Source of the DNA: Cellulosimicrobium funkei
Lineage (GTDB): Bacteria; Actinomycetota; Actinomycetes; Actinomycetales; Cellulomonadaceae
Direction: 5' to 3'
Length of the DNA stretch: 64,000 bases
Assembly (NCBI RefSeq): GCF_001019615.1
Contig: NZ_JNBQ01000006.1
Location: forward strand, 1-64,000
Shown: positions 47,125 through 54,732 of the stretch, one piece after another
Numbering within the stretch: position 1 is the first letter of the stretch
How the letters are laid out: each line of letters begins with the position of its first letter
Position numbers and translations under genes: made by a program
Notes under the pieces: generated by a model
Seen by the model: the letters and a program-made list of their open reading frames with translations, nothing else
Databases searched by the model: none
Told to the model about the DNA's origin: nothing

Positions 47125-47149
47125 GTCACTGCACGACGCCCAGGTCCTC
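47125..47149 (-). repeat. Second copy of the last 25 bases of the XPB gene
   Basis: These 25 bases are identical to 47223-47247, the final codons (EDLGVVQ) and stop of the XPB gene. The copy lies about 98 bp downstream of the original. Confidence 0.85.
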
Positions 47150-47223
47150 GTGCTCTCGGTCGGACTGGGCGTCGTTCCGTGCCGGGCGGGTGCCGCGCTC
47201 CTGCGTCGCGGGGCCCCCACCCG

Positions 47224-48903
47224 TCACTGCACGACGCCCAGGTCCTCCGCGTCGACGATGCGGTAGGCGTACCCCTGCTCCGCCAGGAACCGCTGGCGGT
47301 GGGCCGCGAAGTCCTGGTCGACCGTGTCGCGCGCGACGACGGCGTAGAAGTGCGCGGTGCGGCCGTCCGACTTCGGGCGCATGACGCGGCCGAGGCGCTG
47401 GGCCTCCTCCTGGCGCGACCCGAACGACCCGGAGACCTGGATCGCGACGGACGCCTCGGGGAGGTCGATGGAGAAGTTCGCGACCTTCGACACGACCAGC
47501 CGCGAGATCTCGCCCGAGCGGAACGCGTCGAACAGGCGCTGGCGCTCGCGGACCGTCGTCGCGCCCGTGATGAGCGGCGCGTCGAGGTGCTGCGACAGCT
47601 CCTCGAGCTGGTCGAGGTACTGGCCGATCACGAGCACCTGGTCGTCCGGGTGCTGCGCGACGATCTGCTCCACGACCCGGTTCTTGCCCGTGGCGGTCGC
47701 GGCGAGCCGGTACTTGTCCTCCGGCTCCGCGACGGCGTACGTCATGCGGTCGGACTCCGGCAGCGTGAGGCGCACCTCGACGCAGTCGGCGGGCGCGATG
47801 TACCCCTGCGCCTCGATGTCCTTCCACGGCGCGTCGTAGCGCTTGGGGCCGATGAGCGAGAACACCTCGTCCTCGCGGCCGTCCTCGCGCACGAGCGTCG
47901 CGGTGAGCCCGAGGCGGCGGCGCGCCTGGAGGTCCGCCGTCATGCGGAAGATCGGCGCGGGCAGCAGGTGGACCTCGTCGTAGACCACGAGGCCCCAGTC
48001 GCGCGCGTCGAGCAGCTCGAGGTGCGTGTACACGCCCTTCCGCTTGGTCGTCAGCACCTGGTAGGTCGCGATCGTGACGGGCTTGATCTCCTTGCGCGCG
48101 CCGGAGTACTCGCCGATCTCGTCCTCGGTGAGCGTCGTGCGCCGCACGAGCTCGTCGCGCCACTGGCGCGCGCTCACGGTGTTCGTCACGAGGATGAGCG
48201 TCGTCGTCCCGGACTTCGCCATCGCGCCCGCGCCGACGATCGTCTTGCCCGCGCCGCACGGCAGCACGACGACGCCGCTCCCGCCGTGCCAGAACCCGTC
48301 CACCGCCTGCGCCTGGTACGGGCGCATCTCCCACGGCTTCGGCGCCTCGCCCTCGGCGCGCGGGGGCGTCGTCGGGCTGAGCGCGATGGCGTGCTTCTCG
48401 CCGTCGACGTACCCCGCGAGGTCCTCCGCGGGCCAGCCGAGCTTGACGAGCACCTGCTTGAGGTGGCCGCGCTCGGAGGGGTGCACGACGACGGTCGTGT
48501 CGTCGATCCGCTCGCCCACCAGCCCGGCGGTGCGCTTGGACTTGAGCACCTCGGCGAGCACGGCGCGGTCGGTCGCCTCGAGCACGAGGCCGTGCGTCGG
48601 GTGCTGCGCGAGCGTGAGCCGCCCGTAGCGTGACATCGTCTCCGCGACGTCGACGAGCAGCGCGTGCGGCACCGGGTAGCGCGAGTACTCGATGAGCGTG
48701 TTGACGACCTGCTCCGCGTCGTGGCCGGCCGCGCGCGCGTTCCACAGCCCGAGCGGCGTGAGCCGGTAGGTGTGGACGTGCTCGGGGGCGCGCTCGAGCT
48801 CGGCGAACGGCGCGATCGCGCGGCGCGCGTCGTCGGCGCGCGGGTGGTCGACCTCGAGCAGCAGCGACTTGTCGCTCTGGACGATGAGTGGTCCGTCGGT
48901 CAT
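47224..48903 (-). CDS. XPB/Ssl2-like DNA repair helicase
   Basis: 559-residue superfamily 2 helicase. An N-terminal region with a damage-recognition-like domain precedes Walker A PCGAGKT (215-221), DEVH box (VVYDEVHLLP), the RED motif (TATLVREDGRED), and motif VI QRLGRVMRPK. These are the hallmarks of bacterial XPB, a 3'-5' DNA translocase thought to act in repair. It is downstream of the helicase-associated protein gene on the same strand, and the 85-bp gap holds repeat cluster G. Confidence 0.94.
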   Translation of the reverse strand: MTDGPLIVQSDKSLLLEVDHPRADDARRAIAPFAELERAPEHVHTYRLTPLGLWNARAAGHDAEQVVNTLIEYSRYPVPHALLVDVAETMSRYGRLTLAQHPTHGLVLEATDRAVLAEVLKSKRTAGLVGERIDDTTVVVHPSERGHLKQVLVKLGWPAEDLAGYVDGEKHAIALSPTTPPRAEGEAPKPWEMRPYQAQAVDGFWHGGSGVVVLPCGAGKTIVGAGAMAKSGTTTLILVTNTVSARQWRDELVRRTTLTEDEIGEYSGARKEIKPVTIATYQVLTTKRKGVYTHLELLDARDWGLVVYDEVHLLPAPIFRMTADLQARRRLGLTATLVREDGREDEVFSLIGPKRYDAPWKDIEAQGYIAPADCVEVRLTLPESDRMTYAVAEPEDKYRLAATATGKNRVVEQIVAQHPDDQVLVIGQYLDQLEELSQHLDAPLITGATTVRERQRLFDAFRSGEISRLVVSKVANFSIDLPEASVAIQVSGSFGSRQEEAQRLGRVMRPKSDGRTAHFYAVVARDTVDQDFAAHRQRFLAEQGYAYRIVDAEDLGVVQ

Positions 48904-48915
48904 GTGTCTCCTTGC

Positions 48916-49016
48916 CGAGGTAGAACCGTGGTCTCGCGGGGTAGAGCCGTGGCACCGCGAGGTCGAGGCGTGGTCGTGACCACGGCTCTACCTCGCGCCA
49001 CCAGGGCTCTCCGTCG
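48916..49016. repeat. 21-bp intergenic repeat, cluster G (three direct, two inverted units)
   Basis: Direct units start at 48916, 48937 and 48958. Inverted units start at 48979 and 49000. All five are on one continuous 21-bp register. The cluster begins 13 bases upstream of the XPB start codon and runs into the 3' end of the upstream gene (stop at 48988), so it replaces part of that coding end. Confidence 0.88.
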
Positions 49017-51504
49017 GCGGGGTGTCGGGGGCGACGGACGCGATGCGGTGCACCGCGACCGTGAGCTCCGCGTCGCGCGCCGGGTCCTGCGCGCGCAGCC
49101 GTCCGGCGTCGAGCGTGAGGGGTCGCACGCGGCGGCGGTCCTGCGAGCCCGTCGGCCCGACCACCTCGAGCCAGACCAACGCCCCGTCCGCGATGGCCTC
49201 ACGCAGCAGACCCAACGCGGCCACCGGGTCGGATGTTCCCTCCGCGGGGGCGTACCCGTCGCGGTGTCCGTTCGTGCCCGACGGCGTCCGCTCGCCCGCG
49301 CGCGGCCCGTCGCCCTCCGCGTGGGCCGTCCGACCGGGCCGCCCGCCCGCTCCGTCACCCGCGCGCTCGGCCGAGCGCGCGTCCGCCGCGCGCAGGCGTG
49401 CGACGAGGTCCGCGAACCGCTGCGTGCGCTCGGGGGAGCCGCCGGGCTCGTCGACGCGCGCCCCGGAACCGGGGACGACGCCGGTCCGCGAGCGCCCGCC
49501 CGCGCGCCGCCCCGCGGGGGCGACCCGGCCGCGTCGGGACGGTGCGACGGCGTCGGGTGCGCCCCGCCGCCCGGCCCGGTCCGCGATGAGCACGCGGCCG
49601 TCCGGGCCCTCGACGACCGCCGGCACGCCGCGGGCGCGCAGCGCCTCCTGGAGCTCTCCCGCGGGCGCGGCCGACGCGAGCACGGTCGGTGCGAGGAGCA
49701 CCAGGCCCAGCCCGCGCAGTGCCGGGTCCTCCGCGATCCCGGCCAGCAGGACCGGGTCCTCGGCGCGCACGTACGACGACGCCGTCCCCACACGGACCCG
49801 GCCGTGGCGGCGGGCCGTGTCCCGCACCAGGTACTCGAGCGGCTGCGGCACGGGCGTGCGCGAGTGCGCCGCGAGCTCGGCGAGGAGCTCGTCGGCCGTC
49901 GCGCCGCGGTCGAGCGCGCGCAGGACGGAGTCCGGGGTGAACCGGACCGTCGTCGCGGCGCCGCGGGACTCGACGTCGGCCGCGACCTCCACGAGCCGCT
50001 CGAGCGTGCGCGACGGCCGCCCCGGCACGATGCCCGTGAGGTCGCCCTGGAGCAGCAGGTCGTCGACCTCGGCCGGGAGCACCGCCTCGAAGGCGGCGCC
50101 GAGGTCGGCCGGGACGGTCCCGGTCGGCGACGCCGCGTCGTCGGACCCGAGGAGGACCCGGCCCGGGGGAGCGAGCGCGCCCGCACCGGTCGCCCCGAGC
50201 AGCGCGGCCTCGCGCAGCAGCCCCGCCACGGCCTGCTCCGGCGGCACCGCCCGGGGCGTGCGCCAGCGGAGCACCGCGACGACGTCGGCCGCGGCGAGCG
50301 GGCGCCCGGGGGCGAGGTCGAGGACGTCCAGGACCGACCGGCGCAGCCGGGGCACCCACGGGCGCCACAGCTCCGGGTCGAGCGCGGCGCGCAGGGCGCC
50401 CTTCTCGTCGCGGCTCCCCACCAGCCAGGGGGTGCGGCGCGAGCGCCACCAGCCGCGGGCGAGCGTCGCCCAGCGGTCGCCCAGGTCGTCGTCGAGCCAG
50501 TCCTCCGCGGCGAGGGTCGGGGCGAACGTGGGCGGGTCGTCGCCGTCGTCGGCCACGAGCCCGGCCGCCGCCGCGAGCTCGACGACCGCGGCCGCCGTCG
50601 GGTCGTCCACCTCGAGGGCGAGCGCGGCCCGCCGCAGGTCCCGCACCCCGAGCCCGCCGGCGCGCAGCACGCCCGGCGGGTGCTCGGTCCAGTGCGTCAC
50701 GAGCCGCGCGACGAGCCGCACGGCCTCCAGCCCGGCGCTCGCGGACTCCGCGTCGACCGTCGTCGTCGGGAGCTCGCGGACCTCCGGGACGGGCGGCGCG
50801 GTCCGGACGTCGCGGTGCGTGCGACCGCCGCGCAGGGCGAGCCCGACCTCGCGCGGCAGCACGACGTGCCGCTCGTCCGTGGCGCGCAGGTAGCCGTGCT
50901 CGACGAGCCAGCCCGTCGCGCGCCGGGCCGACGCGTCCGCGCGGGGCGCGACCCCGACGGGCGGCCCCCAGGCCAGGGCGTCGAGGATCGCCCGGGCGCC
51001 CGGCGGGGCGTCGTCGGGCAGGTCGCCGGGCGGCGCGCTCGTCCCGGCCGCGCTCGCGTCGCCGGCGGCGAGAGCCGCGACGGGGCCGAGGCCGGCGGGG
51101 TGGGGGCCGAGGACCTCGGCGACACCTGGCGCCGGGCGGAACCCGGCCGACCGGGTGCCGGGCGTCCAGACGAGCGCGAGCTCGTCGAGGAGGGCGAGCG
51201 CGGTGGTGACGCGGGCCCGGTCGACGCCCGTCGCCCGGGCGACCGCCGCCGCCGTCGCGGAGGTCCCCACGGAGTCGAGGACCAGCACCGACTCCAGGAC
51301 GTGGAGCGTGAGCTCGTCCAGCCCCGCGAGCGCGCGTTCCAGGCTCGTCCGGTTCATCGCGCGCGCGGCGAGCGAGAGGAGGGTCGAGGGCGACGGCGTC
51401 GCGAGGTCGGGCCGCCGTCCGAGCAGCGCGACCAGGGCGGCGTCGTCGCGCTGGCGCAGCGACTCGCTGTACGTCGGAGCCCGCTCGGGCCGGGAGGTGG
51501 CCAT
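48988..51504 (-). CDS. Helicase-associated domain protein (Helicase_C_3 family), XPB partner
   Basis: 838 residues, Ala/Arg/Asp-rich. N-terminal helical region (LRQRDDAALVALLGRRPDLA, SLAARAMNRTSLERALAGLD) with winged-helix-like stretches, and a C-terminal helicase-associated domain (FTPDSVLRALDRGATADELLAELA, VPQPLEYLVRDTARRHGRVRVG). It lacks Walker motifs. It is regularly encoded next to XPB in actinobacteria and is presumed to work with it. The C-terminal end overlaps cluster G repeats. Confidence 0.87.
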   Translation of the reverse strand: MATSRPERAPTYSESLRQRDDAALVALLGRRPDLATPSPSTLLSLAARAMNRTSLERALAGLDELTLHVLESVLVLDSVGTSATAAAVARATGVDRARVTTALALLDELALVWTPGTRSAGFRPAPGVAEVLGPHPAGLGPVAALAAGDASAAGTSAPPGDLPDDAPPGARAILDALAWGPPVGVAPRADASARRATGWLVEHGYLRATDERHVVLPREVGLALRGGRTHRDVRTAPPVPEVRELPTTTVDAESASAGLEAVRLVARLVTHWTEHPPGVLRAGGLGVRDLRRAALALEVDDPTAAAVVELAAAAGLVADDGDDPPTFAPTLAAEDWLDDDLGDRWATLARGWWRSRRTPWLVGSRDEKGALRAALDPELWRPWVPRLRRSVLDVLDLAPGRPLAAADVVAVLRWRTPRAVPPEQAVAGLLREAALLGATGAGALAPPGRVLLGSDDAASPTGTVPADLGAAFEAVLPAEVDDLLLQGDLTGIVPGRPSRTLERLVEVAADVESRGAATTVRFTPDSVLRALDRGATADELLAELAAHSRTPVPQPLEYLVRDTARRHGRVRVGTASSYVRAEDPVLLAGIAEDPALRGLGLVLLAPTVLASAAPAGELQEALRARGVPAVVEGPDGRVLIADRAGRRGAPDAVAPSRRGRVAPAGRRAGGRSRTGVVPGSGARVDEPGGSPERTQRFADLVARLRAADARSAERAGDGAGGRPGRTAHAEGDGPRAGERTPSGTNGHRDGYAPAEGTSDPVAALGLLREAIADGALVWLEVVGPTGSQDRRRVRPLTLDAGRLRAQDPARDAELTVAVHRIASVAPDTPPTESPGGAR

Positions 51505-51555
51505 CCGTTCGATGTTACGCGCCGCGCGGCCACGGCCCGCGGACGGTCCGGGTGC

Positions 51556-52494
51556 TCAGCCGCGGGCGGTGCGTCGGCAGACCTCGTCCCAGGGCGTCGG
51601 CTCGATCCCGAAGCGGTCGCGCGCTGCCGTGTCGTCGAGCACGTAGGGGCGGTCCCACTGGTAGGCGAGGTCGCGCAGCTCGCGCAGGAGGGGTGAGAAG
51701 AGGCCGGCGGCGGTGAGGCCCGCGCCGCGCAGGGAGCGGACCCGGACGGGCGGTCGCCCGACGCTCGCGAGGACGTCCGTGAGTGCCTCGCGCTGCGTGC
51801 GCGGCGGGTTGCTCGGGGTGTGCCACGTGCGGCCGTGCGCGTCGGGGTCGGCCGCCGCCGCGACCAGCGTGCGCGCGGCGTCGCGGACGTCGGTGAACGA
51901 GTGCGGCAGGTCGGTGCGCCCGATCATCGTCACGGCGCGCCCGCGCAGGGCGGCCGGCACGACGCGCGAGACGTGCCCGTTGCTCCCGACCCCGGGCCCG
52001 ACGAAGTCGGAGCTGCGGACCTCGACGACGCGCGCGCGACCGGCGCGGTGCGCGGCGAGCGCGTCGGCCCAGAGCCGGGCGCGGAGGACGCCCTTGTGGT
52101 CGGTCGCGACGTCGGGCAGGTCCTCGGTCATCGGCCCGTCGACGGGACCGTACGGGTAGAGGTTGCCCGTGATCGCGTACACCGCGCCGGTGCGCTCGAC
52201 GGCGGTGAGCAGCGCCGTCGCGAGGGGCGGCCACACGCGCTCCCACTGCGTGTAGTCGCCGGGGTTGGCGCAGTTGTAGAGCACGTCGGCGCCCTCCGCG
52301 ACCCGGGTCAGGGCGTCGGCGTCGGACGCGTCGAGGGCGAGGTGCGTGACGCCGTCGAGGCCGGTGTCCCGGCCGCTGCGGGTGACGACGGTGACGTGCG
52401 AGCCGCGGGCCGCGAGCTCGGCCGCGACGTGCCGGCCGACGGGACCGGCGCCGACGACGACGTGCCGGTCGGAGGAGGACGGGGTGCTGGACAT
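51556..52494 (-). CDS. NAD-dependent epimerase/dehydratase (atypical SDR)
   Basis: 312 residues with an N-terminal Rossmann fold (VVVGAGPVGRHVAAELAARG at about 10-29). GNLYPYGPVDGPMTE resembles the active-site region of NAD-binding atypical SDRs, with Tyr but not the full YxxxK. The start has AAGGAG seven bases upstream. It is divergent from the TetR gene; operator-like repeats in the shared gap suggest it is that regulator's target. Substrate unknown, perhaps a toxic or xenobiotic compound. Confidence 0.86.
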   Translation of the reverse strand: MSSTPSSSDRHVVVGAGPVGRHVAAELAARGSHVTVVTRSGRDTGLDGVTHLALDASDADALTRVAEGADVLYNCANPGDYTQWERVWPPLATALLTAVERTGAVYAITGNLYPYGPVDGPMTEDLPDVATDHKGVLRARLWADALAAHRAGRARVVEVRSSDFVGPGVGSNGHVSRVVPAALRGRAVTMIGRTDLPHSFTDVRDAARTLVAAAADPDAHGRTWHTPSNPPRTQREALTDVLASVGRPPVRVRSLRGAGLTAAGLFSPLLRELRDLAYQWDRPYVLDDTAARDRFGIEPTPWDEVCRRTARG

Positions 52495-52508
52495 GGTGGT
52501 CTCCTTTC

Positions 52509-52525
52509 CGAGAGCAGTGCTCTCG
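52509..52525. promoter_or_regulatory. Palindromic operator, TetR/epimerase gap, site 1
   Basis: CGAGAGCAGTGCTCTCG is a perfect 17-base palindrome 15-31 bases upstream of the epimerase start codon. Confidence 0.65.
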
Positions 52526-52571
52526 CTTCGTCGAGGAGCATGGCACGGGTGCCGCTCCAGTGCAAGATCGG

Positions 52572-52600
52572 TGCTCTCGTTTGTGGGCGGCGCTCTCGTC
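52572..52600. promoter_or_regulatory. Operator half sites, TetR/epimerase gap, site 2
   Basis: GTGCTCTCGT at about 52572 and GCGCTCTCGT at about 52591 repeat the half site of the palindrome at 52509. They lie just upstream of the leaderless TetR promoter, so the regulator probably controls both directions. Confidence 0.5.
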
Positions 52601-52603
52601 TGC

Positions 52604-52609
52604 CACCCT
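52604..52609 (+). promoter_or_regulatory. -10 hexamer of a leaderless promoter (TetR gene)
   Basis: CACCCT ends six bases before the ATG at 52616. Confidence 0.4.
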
Positions 52610-52615
52610 GGCGGG

Positions 52616-53365
52616 ATGACGGCCCCTCGCACGGCGCGCGCCCTGGCGCGCGAGACCCTGACGCGCGACATCCTCGACGCCGCCCGAGCGCGGCTCGTGG
52701 CCGACGGCCCCGCCGCGCTCTCCCTGCGCGCCGTCGCGCGCGACGTCGGCATGGTGTCGTCGGCCGTCTACCGCTACTTCCCGAGCCGCGACGCGCTGCT
52801 CACCGCGCTCCTCGTCGAGTGCTACGACGAGCTCGGCGCGGCCGTCGAGGCCGCGGAGGCCGCCGTCGCGCGCGACGACCTGACCGGCCGGTGGCTCGCC
52901 GCGTGCCGCGCGCTGCGGTCGTGGTGCGTCCAGCGTCCCGGCGACTTCGCGCTGCTCTACGGCACGCCCGTCCCGGGGTACGCGGCGCCGCAGGACACCG
53001 TCGAGCCCGCGACCCGGGTCGTGCGCGCGCTCGTCGGGATCGTCGCCGACTCCTGGGCCGGCGGCGCGGGCCCCGCACGCGCCCCGCGCGCCGGAGGTGA
53101 CGCGGCCGAGCTGGTCGCCCCGGCCCTCGCGTTCGTGAGCGCGCGAGGCCTCGTCACGCCCGACGCCCCGGCGGAGGCCGTCGTGCGCACGCTCATGGCC
53201 TGGACCACGCTGTTCGGCACGGTCTCCTTCGAGCTGTTCGGCCACCTCCACCGCACGGTGGCCGACTACACCGACTGGTTCGACGCCGTCGCGCTGCGGG
53301 TGGGGGCGGACGCCGGCGTCGTCCCCCGCGGTACGGATGCGGCTTTGCCGCCGCACGGCCGGTAG
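52616..53365 (+). CDS. TetR-family transcriptional regulator
   Basis: 249 residues. Helix-turn-helix in the first 55 residues (LSLRAVARDVGMVSSAVYRYFPSRDALLTALL) and a ligand domain of the TetR_C_33/WHG type (DFALLYGTPVPGYAAP). It should repress itself and the divergent epimerase gene through the GAGAGCA/TGCTCTC sites. The ligand is unknown. Confidence 0.92.
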   Translation: MTAPRTARALARETLTRDILDAARARLVADGPAALSLRAVARDVGMVSSAVYRYFPSRDALLTALLVECYDELGAAVEAAEAAVARDDLTGRWLAACRALRSWCVQRPGDFALLYGTPVPGYAAPQDTVEPATRVVRALVGIVADSWAGGAGPARAPRAGGDAAELVAPALAFVSARGLVTPDAPAEAVVRTLMAWTTLFGTVSFELFGHLHRTVADYTDWFDAVALRVGADAGVVPRGTDAALPPHGR

Positions 53366-53368
53366 CCT
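53363..53368 (+). promoter_or_regulatory. -10 hexamer for the cold-shock/DUF3027 cluster
   Basis: TAGCCT overlaps the stop codon of the TetR gene, giving a leader of about 35 nt to the GTG at 53406. Confidence 0.4.
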
Positions 53369-53405
53369 GGGGGTTCTGGTTCCTACGAGCACGAACGAGG
53401 TTCAC

Positions 53406-53789
53406 GTGCCCACCGGCAAGGTCAAGTGGTTCGACACCGAACGCGGGTTCGGCTTCATCGCCAACGACGACGGCGGCGAGGTCTTCCTGCACGCCTCCGC
53501 GCTGCCCGCGGACGCGCCCGCCCCCAAGCCGGGTGCGCGCGTCGACTTCGGCGTCGCGGACGGCCGCCGCGGCCCGCAGGCGCTCGCGGTCAAGCTCCTC
53601 GACCCGGCCCCGTCCGTGGTCAAGGCGAAGCGTCGCTCGGCGGACGAGATGGCGGTCATCGTGGAGGACCTCATCAAGGAGCTCGACCGGATCCGTGACG
53701 GGCTCGGCAAGGGCCGCTACCCGGAGAAGGGCAAGGCGACGATGGTCGCCAAGGTCCTGCGCGTGGTCGCCGACGAGATCGAGGGCTGA
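53406..53789 (+). CDS. Cold-shock-domain protein with C-terminal extension
   Basis: 127 residues. The cold-shock domain fills residues 1-65 (KVKWFDTERGFGFI; EVFLHAS as RNP2). A C-terminal helical extension of about 60 residues (RRSADEMAVIVEDLIKELDRI, GKGRYPEKGKATMVAKVLRVV) is found in an actinobacterial subfamily. GTG at 53406 with ACGAGG upstream. It leads the cluster with DUF3027 and the sacsin-like ATPase. Confidence 0.92.
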   Translation: MPTGKVKWFDTERGFGFIANDDGGEVFLHASALPADAPAPKPGARVDFGVADGRRGPQALAVKLLDPAPSVVKAKRRSADEMAVIVEDLIKELDRIRDGLGKGRYPEKGKATMVAKVLRVVADEIEG

Positions 53790-53790
53790 C

Positions 53791-54732
53791 ATGGTCGCCG
53801 TGGCTGCCGCAGAGGAGCGTTCCCGGGGAGTGTCCGCGCGTGCCGCGCGCGACGCCGTGCTCACGGGCGCGGTCGAGCTCGCGCGCGCCGCGGCCCAGGA
53901 GGTCGCCGAGAGCCCCGAGGACGTCGGGGAGCACCTCGGCACGTACGCGGAGGCGGACCGCCTCATCTCGCACCGGTTCGCGTGCACGATGCGCGGCTAC
54001 CGCGGCTGGCACTGGACCGTCACGCTCGCGCGCGTGCCGCGCGGTCGGACGGCCACGGTGTGCGAGGTCGAGCTGCTGCCGGGTGACGGCGCCCTGCTCG
54101 CGCCGTCGTGGCTGCCGTGGTCCGAGCGCCTGCGTCCGGGCGACGTCGGGCCGGGCGACGTGCTCCCGTTCCGCGCCGACGACCCGCGCCTCGAGCCCGG
54201 CTACGTGCCCACGGGCGACGAGGAGGAGGACGCCGTCGCGATCGACGAGCTCGCCCTCGCACGCGCCCGCGTCCTGTCCCCGCAGGGCCGGGACGAGGCC
54301 GCCGAGCGCTGGTACCGCGGCTCGCGCGGCCCGACGGCGCGCGGCGCCGTCGCGTCGGCCGCCGAGTGCGGGTCGTGCGGCTTCCTCGTCACCCTCCAGG
54401 GCAGCCTCGGCCAGGTGTTCGGCGTGTGCGCGAACGAGTGGTCGCCCGACGACGGCAAGGTCGTGAGCCTCGACCACGGCTGCGGCGCGCACTCGGAGAC
54501 CGACGTCGAGCCGCAGCGGAGCGACTGGCCCGACGCCGACCCCCTCGTCGACGAGCTGCACGTCGAGATCGTCTCGCTGCTCGAGTCGGTCGCCCCGACG
54601 GCGCAGCCCGCGACCGCGGTGGTCGCGTCGGCGGACGCGGACCCCGGGCCCGTGCTCGACGAGGTCTCGGTCGACGCGCAGCCGGACGCTCGGCCGGCCT
54701 CCGAGCCCGCGGCGGACGAGCCGCAGGAGTGA
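53791..54732 (+). CDS. DUF3027 family protein
   Basis: 313 residues. The conserved part is about 10-250 (VGEHLGTYAEADRLISHRFACTMRGYRGWHW, LPWSERLRPGDVGPGDVLP). CGSCGF together with FGVCANEWSPDDGKVVSLDHGCG gives four cysteines and a histidine that look like a zinc-ribbon. Function unknown; the family is usually next to a cold-shock gene in actinobacteria, as here. It starts one base after that gene's stop. The C-terminal 60 residues are acidic and unconserved. Confidence 0.88.
   Translation: MVAVAAAEERSRGVSARAARDAVLTGAVELARAAAQEVAESPEDVGEHLGTYAEADRLISHRFACTMRGYRGWHWTVTLARVPRGRTATVCEVELLPGDGALLAPSWLPWSERLRPGDVGPGDVLPFRADDPRLEPGYVPTGDEEEDAVAIDELALARARVLSPQGRDEAAERWYRGSRGPTARGAVASAAECGSCGFLVTLQGSLGQVFGVCANEWSPDDGKVVSLDHGCGAHSETDVEPQRSDWPDADPLVDELHVEIVSLLESVAPTAQPATAVVASADADPGPVLDEVSVDAQPDARPASEPAADEPQE

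Noticed and set aside
47126-48955. A longer minus-strand frame overlapping the XPB gene and ending at the duplicated 25-mer
   Set aside because: It is out of frame with the helicase motifs and only shares the end peptide because of the 25-base duplication.
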